Source of the DNA: Pseudomonadota bacterium
GTDB taxonomy: Bacteria; Pseudomonadota; Gammaproteobacteria; Xanthomonadales; Rhodanobacteraceae
Assembly (NCBI GenBank): GCA_021827205.1
Contig: JAKAWV010000015.1
Coordinates: forward strand, 1-64,000
Length of the DNA stretch: 64,000 bases
Direction of reading: 5' to 3'
Below are positions 16,890-26,898 of this stretch, one piece after another. How positions within the stretch are numbered: position 1 is the stretch's first letter; each line of letters starts with the position of its first letter. The position numbers and the translations under genes are program-made. The notes beneath the pieces are model-generated. The model had not been told where the DNA came from and searched no databases. It was given only the letters and a program-made list of their open reading frames with translations.

Positions 16890-19800
16890 TCACGGCAAAT
16901 CGGCGCCCTCCGGGCCGGGCGTCACGCGCACCGATGCCGCCGACGGCACGCTGAGCGGCTGCAGTCGCGCGGATTGCAACGCCGTGTTCAGCGCCCGCAG
17001 CGGACCTTGCTGCGCCTGCGTCCATGCGGCATCCGTGGCCGCGATCGCGGCGCCGGCCTGCGCGTACACGGCGCGCTGCGCGGCGGTGGGCGCGCGGTCG
17101 GCGGCGTTGGCATCGATGGCCAGCGCGGCCAACTCGGCGTTGGCGCGCACGTAGCGCGCTTGCAGCGTGGCGCCGTGCCGCGCGGCGAGAGCCGCGCGCA
17201 GATCGCGCGACGCGGCCTGCGCGGCGGCGTGCCCGGCGAGCTTGGGCTGCAGCGCGTCGAGTTCACGCTGCAACGCCTGCACCTGCCCGGCACCCGCATA
17301 GGAGCGCGCCAGCGCGCCGCCCAGTTGCTGCTGGAAGTCGAACAACTGCGTCAGCGCAGCCGGGGTGGCGTGCACGCGCGGATCTTCGGTCACCAGCAGG
17401 TTACGGCGCAGCGTGCTGCCATCGGCCTGCAATTCAAGGATGTAGCGCCCCGGCAGGATGCGCGGCCCGCGCGGCTCGAGCGGGGTGTTGCGGCCCCACA
17501 CCGCGGCGATGCTGTAGCTGTAGCGGATCGCCTGCGGGCGCGGCAGGCGCAGATCCCAGACGAAGCGATGCATGCCGGGCGTGGCCTGCAGTCGCGGCGC
17601 GGGTTTGATCCAGCCGGCGGCGAAGTAGCGATCGGCAGGCAGTACCGGCGCCCGGGCGTCGCTGACGAAGCGCCGCAGCACATGGCCTTGCGCATCCAGC
17701 ACGCTCAGCGTCACCGGGCCTTGCGTGTGCGCCCCCAGCCAGTAGTCGATGACCGCGCCGTTCGGTGGGTTGTGGCCGATCGGCGTTTCCGGCGGCAGCG
17801 GCGTGTCCTTGTTGTTGTTCGCGTGCAGACGCACCGCGACCGCGGGCGCGAACAGGTGCGCGGGCTGCTGCGCGACGCCGGCGGTCACCTCGCGCAAGGG
17901 CGTGATGTCATCCAGCACCCAGATCGCGCGCCCCTGCGTGGCGGCGATCAGATCATTGCCGTGCACCAGCAGATCGCGTACCCACGCGGTGGGCAGGTTG
18001 TACTGCAGCGGCTGCCACGCGCCGCCGTCATCGAAACTCACGTACACCCCGGCATCGGTGCCGGCATACAGCAGCCCGGGCTTGACCGGATCGGCGCGCA
18101 GCACGGTGACGTAATGACCCGCCGGCAGTCCGTGCGTGATCGCCTGCCAGATCCTGCCGCCATCCTCGGTGCGGAAGGCATACGGTGTGTCGTTGCCGTC
18201 GCGGTGATCGTCCACCGCGAGGTAGGCGACATCCGGATTGCGCGCGGACACATCGATGCTGTCGATGCGCGCCCACAGCGGTACGCCCTTGGGCGTCACG
18301 TCGCGCCAGTGCGCGCCGCCATCGTGCGTGACCTCGACCACGCCCGAGTCGCTGCCGGTCCAGATCGTGTTCGGATCGGAAGGCGCCAGCGCGATGCTGT
18401 AGATCACGCCATAACCGCAGGCGCGTGCATGCGCCAGATCGCCGGTGTGCGCGCAGCCCGCGGTGCCGGCCACGGCGCCGGTGAGATCGGGGCTGATCAC
18501 CTGCCAGTGCGCGCCCTCATCCGTGCTGCGGAACAGCACCTGCGCACCCACGTAAATCGGATACGGCGCCTGCTGGCCGATGGCCAGCGGCGTGATCCAC
18601 GTATAGCGATACTTCACCGTGCCCGGGCGCGCGCCGTAGCTCATCACCGGCCACGGCGAGACGTTCTGCACCTGCCCGGTGCGCCCGTCCCAGCGCGACA
18701 CGCGCCCGCCCAGACCGGTGCCAAACACGATGTGCGGATCGGGCGGATACGGCACGTCGTAATCGCGCTCGTCGCCGCCCACCGGATGCCAATCGCGAAA
18801 GCTCAGCGCGCCGTAATCGCTGGCGCTGGCGATGGCCACGGTGCCGCTGTCCTGCTGCCCGGAATAAATCCAGTACGGAAAGCGATTGTCGGCGGCCAGG
18901 TGATAGAACTGCCCGGTCGGCTGGTTGTACCAGCTCGACCAGGTCTTGCCGCCATCCAGCGTGACCACCGCGCCTTGATCACTGGCCACGATGCGATCCT
19001 CGGGATGCAGCGGATTGATCCACACGAAGTGGTAATCATCGCCACCGGGCGAGCCCTTGACGACGTGGAAGGTCGTGCCGCCATCGGTCGATTCGCGCAC
19101 CGATTGGCCGGTGGTGAACACGGTATCGGGCTGACCCGGCATCACCGTGAGCCGGCTGAAGTACCAGTTGGCCGCCTGCGTGTGCGCGTTCACCCGTTGC
19201 CAGTGCGCGCCACCATCGTCCGAGCGCCACAGGCCGGTGGCCGCGGCGTCGTTGCCGCCGTCGATCGTGGCGTAGATGCGCGTGCCGGCCGCGGTGTCGG
19301 TCACCGCCAGGCCGATGCGCCCCAGCGGCGCCGTGGGCCAGCCCTGCCCGCCCAGCTTGTGCCAGCTCCTGCCGGCGTCGTGCGACACGTAGATCGCGCT
19401 GCCCGTGCCGACGATGGGCTTGAAATAGCTCAGCCACGGGTAGTTGCGGATGCTCCACAGCGCCGCGTACAGCGTGTCCGGGTGCGCCGGATCGGCGGCC
19501 AGATCCACGCCACCGGTACTGTCGTTGACGAACAGCACGTGTTGCCAGGTCTTGCCGCCGTTGCCGCTGCGGTAAATGCCGCGCGCGTTGCCGGGGCCGA
19601 ACACCTTGCCCAGTGCGGCGACCACGACCTCGTCGGGATTCCCGGGCGCGACCCAGATCGCGCCGATATGGCGCGTGGCGGCCAGACCGATGTGCGTCCA
19701 CTGCTGCCCGCCATCGTCCGAGCGGTACATGCCGTCACCCGCGGCGATGTCGTAGCGTGGCGCCACCTGGCCGCTGCCCGCATAAATCACCTGCGGATTC

Positions 19801-20120
19801 GATGGCGCGATGGCGATGGCGCCGATCGAGGCCGCGCCGATGTGGTTGCTCAACGGCTGCCAGGTACGCCCGGCATCTTGCGTGCGCCAGACGCCGCCGC
19901 CGGCGGTGCCGATGTAATACACATCGGGCTGCGTCGGAATGCCCACGCCCATCGTCGCCCAGCCGCCGCGGAACGGACCGAGCAAGCGCCAGTGCAGTTG
20001 CGGCATCAGCGTTGCCGGCAGCGCGGTCGCGGCGGCCGCTGCCGCCAGCGGCAACACGGATGCGAGCAGAATCAGCAGCAGCGCGGCGCGGCGCGGCGCG
20101 CGTGAGGCGATGACGGACAT
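16890..20120 (-). CDS. Secreted BNR/sortilin-type beta-propeller protein
   Basis: This large protein (1076 aa) has a signal peptide (basic start, hydrophobic stretch about 10-30, AAAAAATA). It is followed by many Asp-box/BNR repeats of the form S-x-D-x-G-x-x-W (for example [46 protein letters not shown]), which build one or two beta propellers. The last 300 residues or so are a mixed region ending in long helices. Similar proteins are annotated as WD40/YVTN/BNR glycosyl-hydrolase-like in Xanthomonadales. It is probably periplasmic or cell-surface. Catalytic activity is not evident. Its 3' end is next to the 136-bp repeat. Confidence 0.85.
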   Translation of the reverse strand: MSVIASRAPRRAALLLILLASVLPLAAAAAATALPATLMPQLHWRLLGPFRGGWATMGVGIPTQPDVYYIGTAGGGVWRTQDAGRTWQPLSNHIGAASIGAIAIAPSNPQVIYAGSGQVAPRYDIAAGDGMYRSDDGGQQWTHIGLAATRHIGAIWVAPGNPDEVVVAALGKVFGPGNARGIYRSGNGGKTWQHVLFVNDSTGGVDLAADPAHPDTLYAALWSIRNYPWLSYFKPIVGTGSAIYVSHDAGRSWHKLGGQGWPTAPLGRIGLAVTDTAAGTRIYATIDGGNDAAATGLWRSDDGGAHWQRVNAHTQAANWYFSRLTVMPGQPDTVFTTGQSVRESTDGGTTFHVVKGSPGGDDYHFVWINPLHPEDRIVASDQGAVVTLDGGKTWSSWYNQPTGQFYHLAADNRFPYWIYSGQQDSGTVAIASASDYGALSFRDWHPVGGDERDYDVPYPPDPHIVFGTGLGGRVSRWDGRTGQVQNVSPWPVMSYGARPGTVKYRYTWITPLAIGQQAPYPIYVGAQVLFRSTDEGAHWQVISPDLTGAVAGTAGCAHTGDLAHARACGYGVIYSIALAPSDPNTIWTGSDSGVVEVTHDGGAHWRDVTPKGVPLWARIDSIDVSARNPDVAYLAVDDHRDGNDTPYAFRTEDGGRIWQAITHGLPAGHYVTVLRADPVKPGLLYAGTDAGVYVSFDDGGAWQPLQYNLPTAWVRDLLVHGNDLIAATQGRAIWVLDDITPLREVTAGVAQQPAHLFAPAVAVRLHANNNKDTPLPPETPIGHNPPNGAVIDYWLGAHTQGPVTLSVLDAQGHVLRRFVSDARAPVLPADRYFAAGWIKPAPRLQATPGMHRFVWDLRLPRPQAIRYSYSIAAVWGRNTPLEPRGPRILPGRYILELQADGSTLRRNLLVTEDPRVHATPAALTQLFDFQQQLGGALARSYAGAGQVQALQRELDALQPKLAGHAAAQAASRDLRAALAARHGATLQARYVRANAELAALAIDANAADRAPTAAQRAVYAQAGAAIAATDAAWTQAQQGPLRALNTALQSARLQPLSVPSAASVRVTPGPEGADLP

Positions 20121-20202
20121 GGCGGATTCCCACTTGGCAAGGACTGGCGACCGTCATTCGACCGCGGAGCAGCGCAACAAGTTCGCGTGCGACGATCCGC
20201 CC

Positions 20203-20727
20203 ATGCCCGTCGCCATGCCCGCCAAACCGCGCCGCCCGATCCTGCCCGACGTGCTGTGCCCCGGCCTGGCGCTGGTGTTTTGCGGCACCGCGCCCAGCCG
20301 CGCCTCGGCCGCGGCCGGCGCGTACTACGCCAACCCGGGCAATTATTTCTGGCGCACGCTGGCGGCAACGGGGCTGATTCCGGAACCATTGGCCGCTGGG
20401 GAATTCCGGCGTCTGCCCGAGTTCGGCATCGGCCTCACCGATCTGGCCAAGCGGCACAGCGGCAACGACGACGAACTGCCCGCCGATGCCTTCGACGTGC
20501 CCGCGCTCAGGCGCCGCATCGCGCGCCACGCGCCGCGCCTGCTGGCCTTCACCAGCAAGAACGCCGCGCAAGCCGCGCTCGGTCATGGCGTGGATTACGG
20601 CGCGCAGCCCGAAGCCTGGGGCCGCACGCAACTGTGGGTGCTGCCCTCGCCGTCCGGCCAGGCGCGGCGCTTCTGGGATGCGGCGCCGTGGCGCGCGCTG
20701 ACTCTGGCCATGCACGCGCTGCCTTGA
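20203..20727 (+). CDS. mug: Mismatch-specific uracil/thymine DNA glycosylase (Mug)
   Basis: This 174-aa protein is a Mug/TDG-family base-excision enzyme. The first active-site motif is [20 protein letters not shown] followed by GNYFWRTL, and the second region is around [11 protein letters not shown] (the NPSG-like motif). These enzymes remove uracil or ethenocytosine opposite guanine. The start at 20203 leaves a short basic N-terminus; another in-frame ATG at 20215 is possible. It is divergent from the propeller gene. Confidence 0.85.
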   Translation: MPVAMPAKPRRPILPDVLCPGLALVFCGTAPSRASAAAGAYYANPGNYFWRTLAATGLIPEPLAAGEFRRLPEFGIGLTDLAKRHSGNDDELPADAFDVPALRRRIARHAPRLLAFTSKNAAQAALGHGVDYGAQPEAWGRTQLWVLPSPSGQARRFWDAAPWRALTLAMHALP

Positions 20728-20779
20728 CGCGCGGCGCGCGCGGCGATGGCATGATTGCGACCCACCCGGGAGAACTCGC

Positions 20780-22366
20780 ATGCGCCATCGATTCGCCACG
20801 CTGCCGCTGACCCTCATCGCCTTGCTGCCCTTCGCGGCCGCGCAAGGCGCCGAGAAATCCACGCCGCATGCAACGCCGCTGTACGACGCCAGCGTCGCCC
20901 AGCTCGAAGCGCGCATGCGCGCCGGCACGCTCAGCGCCGTGCAACTCACGCGGATGTTCCTCAAGCGCATCGCCGCCATCGATCGCGCCGGACCCAAGCT
21001 CAACAGCATCATCGAGTTGAACCCCGACGCGCTGCGCGAGGCGCGGCGCATCGACGCGGCGCGCCGGGCCGGCAAGCCGCTGGGTCCGCTGGCCGGCATC
21101 CCGGTGCTGCTCAAGGACAACATCGACACCGGCGACAAGATGATGACCACGGCCGGCTCGCTGGCGCTGGTCGGCGCGCCCGCGGCCACCGATGCGCCGC
21201 TGGTGGCGCGCCTGCGCGCGGCCGGCGCGGTGATCCTGGGCAAGACCAACCTCAGCGAGTGGGCCAACTACCGTTCCAACCATTCCAGCTCGGGCTGGAG
21301 CGGACGCGGCGGGCTCACGCGCAATCCCTACGTGCTGGATCGCACCGCCTGCGGCTCCAGCTCGGGCTCGGCGGTCGCGGTATCGGCGGGGCTGACCACG
21401 CTGGCGGTGGGCACCGAAACCGACGGTTCGCTGATCTGCCCCGGCTCGATGAACGGCATCGTCGCGATCAAGCCCACGCTGGGCCTGATCTCGCGCACCG
21501 GCATCGTGCCCATCGCGCACAGCCAGGACACCGCCGGGCCGATGGCGCGCGACGTCGCCGACGCCGCCGCGCTGCTCACCGTGATGGCCGGCACTGATCC
21601 CGCCGACCCGGCCACCAAGGATGCAAACCTGCACAAGGTCGATTACACGAAGTTCCTGAAGGCTGACGGCCTCAAGGGCAAGCGCATCGGCGTGGTGCGC
21701 GCCTTCGCCGATGGCAACCCCGCCGTGTTGCGTGTGCTGGATGCCGCCGTCGCCGCGCTGCGCAAGGCCGGCGCGATCGTGATCGATCCGGTGGTGATTC
21801 CGCATGTCGATGCTTACGGCAAGGACGAAAACCTGACCCTGTCCTACGAGTTCAAGGCCGATCTCAACGCCTACCTCGCCACGCGCCACGGCATTCCGGT
21901 GAAAACCCTGGCCGACGTGATCGCCTTCAACAAGGCCCACGCCGCGCAGGAGATGCCCTGGTTCGGGCAGAGCCTGATGATCGGGTCCGAGGCGCGCGGC
22001 CCGCTCACCGACCCGCGCTACCTCAAGGCACTGGCCGCGGCCAAGCGCCTGTCCGGCCCCGAGGGCATCGATGCCGCGCTGCACAAGGATCATCTGGATG
22101 CGCTGATGGCGCCCAGCAACAGCCCGGCGTGGGTGATCGATCTGGTCAACGGCGATCGCGGCGGTGTATCCAGCTCCAGCCCGGCCGCGGTGGCGGGTTA
22201 TCCGGACATCACCGTGCCCGCCGGCTTCGTGCACGGCCTGCCGCTCGGGGTGAGCTTCTTCGGCGCCAAGTGGAGCGAGCCGACGCTGATCGAGATCGCC
22301 TACGGCTTCGAGCAGGCCACCCACGCGCGCCGCGATCCCGAGTTTCTCAAGCACGCGCCGATCTGA
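20780..22366 (+). CDS. Exported amidase-signature hydrolase
   Basis: This 528-aa protein has a signal peptide ([23 protein letters not shown]) and the amidase-signature core: catalytic Lys in [17 protein letters not shown] (about 112), the Gly/Ser loop [15 protein letters not shown] (about 190-204) with the cis-Ser and nucleophile Ser in [10 protein letters not shown]. The size is normal. It would hydrolyse an amide in the periplasm; relatives include peptide amidases and aryl-acylamidases. The substrate is unknown. It is followed by fragmentary DNA rather than an operon partner. Confidence 0.88.
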   Translation: MRHRFATLPLTLIALLPFAAAQGAEKSTPHATPLYDASVAQLEARMRAGTLSAVQLTRMFLKRIAAIDRAGPKLNSIIELNPDALREARRIDAARRAGKPLGPLAGIPVLLKDNIDTGDKMMTTAGSLALVGAPAATDAPLVARLRAAGAVILGKTNLSEWANYRSNHSSSGWSGRGGLTRNPYVLDRTACGSSSGSAVAVSAGLTTLAVGTETDGSLICPGSMNGIVAIKPTLGLISRTGIVPIAHSQDTAGPMARDVADAAALLTVMAGTDPADPATKDANLHKVDYTKFLKADGLKGKRIGVVRAFADGNPAVLRVLDAAVAALRKAGAIVIDPVVIPHVDAYGKDENLTLSYEFKADLNAYLATRHGIPVKTLADVIAFNKAHAAQEMPWFGQSLMIGSEARGPLTDPRYLKALAAAKRLSGPEGIDAALHKDHLDALMAPSNSPAWVIDLVNGDRGGVSSSSPAAVAGYPDITVPAGFVHGLPLGVSFFGAKWSEPTLIEIAYGFEQATHARRDPEFLKHAPI

Positions 22367-22400
22367 TCGCGGTCTGCATGCCAGCCAGCACCGTCCGTTT

Positions 22401-22733
22401 CAGCTCTGGGCCAACACCGGGCTGAAGCCGTCCGAGTTTTCCACGCCGGTGCTGGGGCTGATCTTTCTGCGCTACGCCGACACGCGCTACGCCGAGGCCG
22501 AGGCCGAGGCCGAGGCCGCGCTGGCCGCCAAAGGCATCGCGCCGGAAGACCGCGAGCCGATGGACTACCAGGCCGAGGGCGTGCTCTACCTGCACGAGGA
22601 AGCGCGCTTTTCCTACCTGCAGTCGCTGACCGAAGGCGCCAACCTCGGCCACTTCATCACCAACGCGATGATCAAGGTCGAGGAGCACAACCCCGAGCTG
22701 CGCGGCGTGCTGTTCCACACCACACCACGCTGA
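22401..22733 (+). pseudogene. HsdM (type I restriction methylase) N-terminal fragment
   Basis: The reading frame begins QLWANTGLKPSEFSTPVLG and continues LIFLRYADTRY, the conserved N-terminal segment of type I N6-adenine methylases. It ends at a stop after about 110 aa, far short of the catalytic NPPF domain (full length about 500 aa). It lacks a clear start. It is a deletion remnant next to other fragments. Confidence 0.7.
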
Positions 22734-22739
22734 GCGGCC

Positions 22740-23014
22740 ATGGTCACGCGCGGCAGATTCCGCAGTGGCAGGCGCTGGGCTATCACGTCACGCTGGTGTT
22801 TCTGTCCCTGCCCAGCGCCGACATGGCGGTGCAGCGCGTGGCCGACCGCGTGGCGCAGGGCGGTCACGGCATCCCCGAGGCCATCGTCCGCCGCCGCTTC
22901 GACACCGGGCTGCGCAACTTCGAGGGCGTTTACAAATCTTTAGTCAACGCCTGGGCGCTGTATGACAATGCGGGCAACGAGCCGGTGCTGCTGGCCGGAG
23001 AGGAAAACCCATGA
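22740..23014 (+). pseudogene. Zeta-toxin-like kinase, C-terminal fragment
   Basis: The frame ending at 23014 reads ALGYHVTLVFLSLPSADMAVQ, then RVADRVAQGGHGIPEAIVRR and FDTGLRNFEGVY. This matches the C-terminal half of COG4185/zeta-type nucleotide kinases. The N-terminal P-loop half is missing, replaced by the end of the HsdM fragment. Its stop overlaps the start of the next small gene (ATGA), the normal arrangement for this pair. Confidence 0.7.
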
Positions 23015-23208
23015 GCGCATCCAAGCCGCAACCGCCGATCACGCTGCGCGACCCCGATTTGCAGAAAGTGCTTCCCGCCCTGCGCCGCGCCGCGCAGAAC
23101 GCCCGCGAGCTGGCGCTGCGCACCGGCACGCCCTACCGTGTGTGGCGCGACGGCAGGATGGTGAACATCGGCGCGCCAGGGTCCGGCAAAGCGCCGGTGA
23201 CGAAGTAA
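23011..23208 (+). CDS. Small protein partnered with zeta-like kinases
   Basis: This intact 65-aa protein starts at ATG 23011, overlapping the stop of the zeta-like fragment. The central segment ALRRAAQNARELALRTGTPY, followed by RVWRDGRMVNI, resembles small proteins commonly encoded beside COG4185 kinases, possibly their antitoxin. Its partner is truncated here, so it is an orphan. The function is inferred from context only. Confidence 0.55.
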   Translation: MSASKPQPPITLRDPDLQKVLPALRRAAQNARELALRTGTPYRVWRDGRMVNIGAPGSGKAPVTK

Positions 23209-23252
23209 GACAGCACGGAGCGCACGCCTTGCCCGCCGCCACGCCCGCGCCC

Positions 23253-23822
23253 TCAACCATCCGCGAGCAGTTCGCGCAGGGCGGCGGCGGTTTCCGGCAG
23301 CGACAGGCGTTCCAGCGCGGCGATGTATTCGTCCTTGCCGATGGGCGGGTTCACCAGTCGCGCCAGCATCATTTCCAGTCGCGCGCGCACGACATTGCGA
23401 TCTAAGTCGATCAGATGGCGCAGAAAGGTATCGGGGTGCTGCGCCACGAGGTCGAAGCCCGCCAGCGTGGCGGCCGGGAAATCGGATTCGTTGTAGGTCA
23501 CGATCACCTGGGCCTTGGCGCGGATCGCTACCGCCAGCACATGGCGATCATCGGGATCAGGCAATTCCAGGCAGGCCACCAGGCACTCATGGCCGCTGAT
23601 GCAGGCGTCAGGCAGCGCGGTGTCCATGGCATCACGCCGACGCTCCAGCTTTTCCAGCGGAATCCCGGAGCGGGCGCGCTGCACCGAGCGCATCCATTCG
23701 GCGTGGATCTCGGCGCTCCAGCAGGCTCGGTACATGCGCGCCTCGGCGAGATCCAGCAACACGCTGGCCAACGGATAGGCGTGCAGCACGTTGGCGTCGA
23801 GCACTGCCGTGAAGTTGCTCAT
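23253..23822 (-). CDS. PIN-domain toxin
   Basis: This 189-aa protein has the PIN nuclease acidic residues: TAVLDANVLHAYP (Asp9) at the N-terminus, a central Glu in SAEIHAEWMRSV, and LPDPDDRHVLAVAIRAKAQVIVTYNESDFP in the C-terminal half. PIN toxins cleave RNA (tRNA, rRNA or mRNA). The partner antitoxin gene (23832-24284) is directly upstream with 9 nt between stop and start. The module is intact although the surrounding restriction genes are not. Confidence 0.85.
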   Translation of the reverse strand: MSNFTAVLDANVLHAYPLASVLLDLAEARMYRACWSAEIHAEWMRSVQRARSGIPLEKLERRRDAMDTALPDACISGHECLVACLELPDPDDRHVLAVAIRAKAQVIVTYNESDFPAATLAGFDLVAQHPDTFLRHLIDLDRNVVRARLEMMLARLVNPPIGKDEYIAALERLSLPETAAALRELLADG

Positions 23823-23831
23823 GCCAACGGC

Positions 23832-24284
23832 TCAGAGGCCGAGATCCCGGTCGATGGCCGTGAGCTCGTCCAGCGCGGCGCGGCGCAGCTTGCGGTCCTC
23901 TTCGTCGAAGCGCAGCAGATCCTCGAAGGCTATGCGGCGGTGGGTTCCCACCAGGCGCGCATCGAGCTTGCGGTTCTCGATCAGCTTGATCACATACGGG
24001 CGCGAGACGTTGAGGTAATCGGCGGCTTCCTGCGTGGTCAGTTCGACCTTGCCGGGCACGATGGTGACGCCGCGGCCCTGGCCGAGCTGGGTCAGAATGT
24101 CCACCAGCAGGCGCAGGGCGCTGGGCGGCAAGGAAACCATATCGTGGTGGTTGTCGGCAGTGACCAGACGCAGCGGCTGATCGGCTGCGGGCAGCAGACG
24201 CGCCAACTGGCGGCTGGCTTCCTTGGCCTGCGCTTGCTCATCTTTACCGGGAAGTTGCGGCGGTCGGGAATGGGTTGCGGCCAT
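23832..24284 (-). CDS. Excisionase-type HTH antitoxin of the PIN toxin
   Basis: This 150-aa protein has a C-terminal MerR/excisionase-type helix-turn-helix: LTTQEAADYLNVSRPYVIKL (about 91-110), then the wing segment with VGTHRRIAFEDLLRF. The N-terminal half is polar. The ATG at 24284 (MAATHSRPP) was chosen; the open frame extends upstream without support. Position and pairing with the PIN gene suggest it is the antitoxin and autoregulator; three 9-bp direct repeats upstream (24325-24351) are the likely binding sites. Confidence 0.78.
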   Translation of the reverse strand: MAATHSRPPQLPGKDEQAQAKEASRQLARLLPAADQPLRLVTADNHHDMVSLPPSALRLLVDILTQLGQGRGVTIVPGKVELTTQEAADYLNVSRPYVIKLIENRKLDARLVGTHRRIAFEDLLRFDEEDRKLRRAALDELTAIDRDLGL

Positions 24285-24324
24285 GGTATGTGCTCCGGCA
24301 ACTGGACTATGAGCATAGCAAACA

Positions 24325-24351
24325 ATCGAAATAAACGAAACGTTCGAAACA
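24325..24351. promoter_or_regulatory. Three 9-bp iterons upstream of the antitoxin gene
   Basis: Three adjacent 9-mers, AATCGAAAT, AAACGAAAC and GTTCGAAAC, share a CGAAA core in perfect 9-bp phase, 41-67 bp upstream of the antitoxin ATG. Their spacing (just under one helical turn) and position suggest cooperative binding by the antitoxin. Confidence 0.5.
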
Positions 24352-24439
24352 AACAGCATCTGCCAGTAGCTTGAAAGCTGGCTCTGAATACAGCGGCACG
24401 CCACGCATGACCTGTGCATCCGGCGTCGGAGATGTCACT

Positions 24440-24665
24440 GCCGGCTACGGCGAACTGGTGCTGGTGGAGCAGCCGGCCATCGCGCTTGATCGACTGCACC
24501 GAACCGGGCAACAAGGAATTCTTTCTTGCCTCGCAACTGTGGGGGCGGGCGACATGTACCGCCGCCGCTGCGATCTGTCGGGCTTCGTCAACGGCCTGCC
24601 ACTGGGTGTTCATCGAACTGAAAAAGCCCAGCGTGCCGCTGAAGAGCGCCTTCGACGGCGGTCAC
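24440..24665 (+). pseudogene. HsdR (type I restriction) N-terminal remnant
   Basis: Pieces in different frames read NKEFFLASQLW, MYRRRCDLSGFVNGLPL and VFIELKKPSVPLKSAFDG. In order, these match the N-terminal nuclease region of HsdR, where the FVNGLPLVFIELK stretch contains catalytic residues. At least two frameshifts break it and the rest of the gene (about 900 aa) is gone. With the HsdM fragment at 22401-22733 it marks a destroyed type I restriction locus into which, or beside which, the toxin modules settled. Confidence 0.65.
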
Positions 24666-24730
24666 CGTTGGGGCAATACCTGCAGCAGTCGCTGCGCGGC
24701 ACGCGCCGCGCATCCGCTTTTGCAGCGCGC

Positions 24731-24746
24731 CGTCCGATTGCGGACG
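24731..24746. promoter_or_regulatory. Inverted repeat, candidate activator site
   Basis: CGTCCG-ATTG-CGGACG is a perfect 6-bp inverted repeat centred about 90 bp upstream of the sigma-54 promoter core, the usual distance range for an NtrC-type enhancer site. A second short palindrome, AAGCA-C-TGCTT, lies at 24765-24775. Confidence 0.4.
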
Positions 24747-24820
24747 CTGTCACGCGCTCGTGCCAAGCACTGCTTGCTGCAACCCGCTGATTGTTTGGCG
24801 CTCGTGTCAACGCCAACGCA

Positions 24821-24835
24821 TGGCACAAACCTTGC
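24821..24835 (+). promoter_or_regulatory. Sigma-54 (-24/-12) promoter of the ABC operon
   Basis: TGGCACAAACCTTGC matches the sigma-54 consensus TGGCACG-N4-TTGC at every position but one, with correct GG-to-GC spacing. Transcription would begin near 24847, at the ATG of the adaptor gene (24848), so the mRNA would be leaderless or nearly so. An NtrC-type activator is encoded at the end of the same gene cluster (34284-35684), which makes functional use likely. Confidence 0.75.
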
Positions 24836-24847
24836 GACTGGCACGGC

Positions 24848-26101
24848 ATGGATTTCCAGAACCTTGCGCTGAAAAAGCAGAAGCGCCGCCGGCTGTGGCT
24901 CGCGGGCAGCGCCAGCGCGCTGATCGTGCTGGTGCTCGCCATCGGCATCGCGCGACTCGGCCCGGCGCTGCCCACGGCGCAGCGCGCCAATCTGTGGATC
25001 GGCACGGTGCAGCGCGGCGATCTGACCATCCACGTGCGCGCCGATGGCGTGCTGGTGCCCAGGCTCAGTCGCTGGATCGCCGCCGCGTCCGGCGCCGAGG
25101 TGGACCAGATCGTGGTGCGTCCCGGCGCCCGGGTTTCCGCCGACAGCGTGCTGATGCGCCTGAGCAACCCCGAGGTGCAGGACCGCCTGAGCAGCGCGCA
25201 AGCCGGCGTGGCCGAGGCCGAGGCCGATCTGGCCGCCAAGCGCACATCGCTGCAATCGCAATTGCTGGACGAGCAGGCCGCGCTGGCCGCCGCGCGCGCG
25301 GCCTACGCCTCGGCCAAGATCAAGGTGGACGCCGATGCCACGGTGGCGGCCAAGGGCATCATCCCGATGGTGCAGTACAAGCAGAGCGTCATCGCGCTCA
25401 AGCAGCTCGGCTACCGCGAACAGATCGAGCAGCAGCGCGTCGCTGTGTTCGGCAGCAACATCCGCGCGCAGCTCGCTGCGGTGCAGGCGGCGTTGCAACA
25501 GCAGCGCAGCAACCTCGCCCTGCGCCAGCGCCAGCTCGCTGCGCTCACGGTGCGCGCCGGGCTGGCCGGCGTGGTGCAGGAAATCCCGGTGCAGGAAGGC
25601 CAGCAAGTCGCCGTCGGCGCCAACCTGGCGCGCGTCGCCGATACGCGCAGCCTGATGGCACGCCTGCAGGTGCCCGAGGTGCAGGCCAAGGATGTGGCGC
25701 TGGCCATGCCGGTGAGCGTGGACACCCACGATGGGCTGATCGACGGCACGGTGACGCGCATCGACCCGGCCGTGCACGAGGGCAGCGTGCGCATCGAGGT
25801 GGATCTGCGCGGCAAGCTGCCGCCCGGCGCGCGGCCCGACCTGTCGGTCGAGGGCCGCATCCGCGTGATGCGCCTGCGCAACGTGCTGTGGGTGGGGCGC
25901 CCGGCGCTGGGGCAGTCCGACGCCACGATCTCGCTGTTCCGTCTCGACCCGGGCGGCGACACCGCCGCGCGCGTGCCGGTGCAGTTGGGCGCGGCGTCCA
26001 TCGACCGCGTGCAGATTCTCAAGGGCCTCGCCGCGGGTGACAAAGTGATCCTGTCCGACACCAGCATCTGGGACAAATACAACCGCATCCGCATTCAATG
26101 A
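24848..26101 (+). CDS. HlyD/MacA-type periplasmic adaptor
   Basis: This 417-aa membrane fusion protein has a basic N-terminus, one membrane span (about 16-37), a lipoyl/barrel-sandwich half (GTVQRGDLTIHVRADGVLVP), a long alpha hairpin (about 95-235) with Ala/Gln-rich coiled coil, the second lipoyl half (LTVRAGLAGVVQEIPVQEG), a beta barrel and a membrane-proximal domain ending in GLAAGDKVILSD. It links an inner-membrane ABC transporter to an outer-membrane channel. ATG 24848 is used, but no ribosome site precedes it, consistent with the sigma-54 start point at the same place. Its stop lies just ahead of the ATPase gene. Confidence 0.88.
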   Translation: MDFQNLALKKQKRRRLWLAGSASALIVLVLAIGIARLGPALPTAQRANLWIGTVQRGDLTIHVRADGVLVPRLSRWIAAASGAEVDQIVVRPGARVSADSVLMRLSNPEVQDRLSSAQAGVAEAEADLAAKRTSLQSQLLDEQAALAAARAAYASAKIKVDADATVAAKGIIPMVQYKQSVIALKQLGYREQIEQQRVAVFGSNIRAQLAAVQAALQQQRSNLALRQRQLAALTVRAGLAGVVQEIPVQEGQQVAVGANLARVADTRSLMARLQVPEVQAKDVALAMPVSVDTHDGLIDGTVTRIDPAVHEGSVRIEVDLRGKLPPGARPDLSVEGRIRVMRLRNVLWVGRPALGQSDATISLFRLDPGGDTAARVPVQLGAASIDRVQILKGLAAGDKVILSDTSIWDKYNRIRIQ

Positions 26102-26133
26102 TCCACCGCTTCCCCACGCCACAGGAGTACGCC

Positions 26134-26898
26134 ATGACAGCCGCCGTATCCGTGATCACGCTGACCGATGTACGCAAGGTGTTCCAGACCGACGAAGTGG
26201 AAACGCACGCGCTCAGCGAGGTGCACCTGGACATCCGCAAGGGCGAGTTCGTGTGCATCACCGGTCCCTCCGGTTGCGGCAAGACCACCTTGCTGTCGAT
26301 CCTGGGATTGCTCGACGTGCCCAGCGCCGGGCGCTACGTGCTCAACGGCCACGAGGTGGCGACGCTGGGCCTGCGCCAGCGCGCGCGCCTGCGCAACGCC
26401 GAGATTGGTTTCATCTTCCAGGCGTTCAACTTGATCGGCGATCTGACCGTCGCGGAAAACGTCGAGTTGCCGCTGACCTACCGCAGCGGCATCGGCCGCG
26501 CCGAACGCCGCCGCCGCGTGCAGGAGGCGTTGGAACAGGTCGGCATGGCGCATCGCCTGCGCCACTACCCCTCGCAGCTTTCCGGCGGTCAGCAACAGCG
26601 CGTGGCGGTGGCGCGCGCGCTGGTCGGCCAGCCCGCGATCCTGCTGGCGGATGAGCCCACCGGCAACCTCGACTCGCGCAACGGCGACGCGGTGATGCAA
26701 CTGCTCACCGAGCTGCACCGCAAGGGCTCGACCATCTGCATGGTCACCCACGACGCGCGCTACGCCGCGCTGGCACAGCGCAGCGTGCGCCTGTTCGATG
26801 GCCGCATCGTCGATGAGGACAGCTTCCAGCGCCTCACCCGCGAAGACGAAGCGCGTCTCGAAGCCATGGTGAACCTGGATACGGGCGCACAGCCATGA
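26134..26898 (+). CDS. MacB/LolD-type ABC transporter ATPase
   Basis: This 254-aa ATPase has Walker A GPSGCGKTT, Q-loop FIFQAFNLI, signature LSGGQQQRVAVARAL, Walker B ILLADEPTGNLDS and the switch histidine in MVTHD. It belongs to the MacB/LolD/FtsE subfamily, which powers FtsX-type permeases by mechanotransmission. The ATG at 26134 has CAGGAG 6 nt upstream. It overlaps the first permease gene (ATGA at 26895-26898). It is the only ATPase for three tandem permeases here. Confidence 0.93.
   Translation: MTAAVSVITLTDVRKVFQTDEVETHALSEVHLDIRKGEFVCITGPSGCGKTTLLSILGLLDVPSAGRYVLNGHEVATLGLRQRARLRNAEIGFIFQAFNLIGDLTVAENVELPLTYRSGIGRAERRRRVQEALEQVGMAHRLRHYPSQLSGGQQQRVAVARALVGQPAILLADEPTGNLDSRNGDAVMQLLTELHRKGSTICMVTHDARYAALAQRSVRLFDGRIVDEDSFQRLTREDEARLEAMVNLDTGAQP

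Noticed and set aside
16743-20105. 1120-aa open frame on the plus strand
   Set aside because: It lies opposite the clearly coding BNR-propeller gene (16890-20120); its composition (Arg/Ala/His-rich) is that of an antisense shadow in high-GC DNA.
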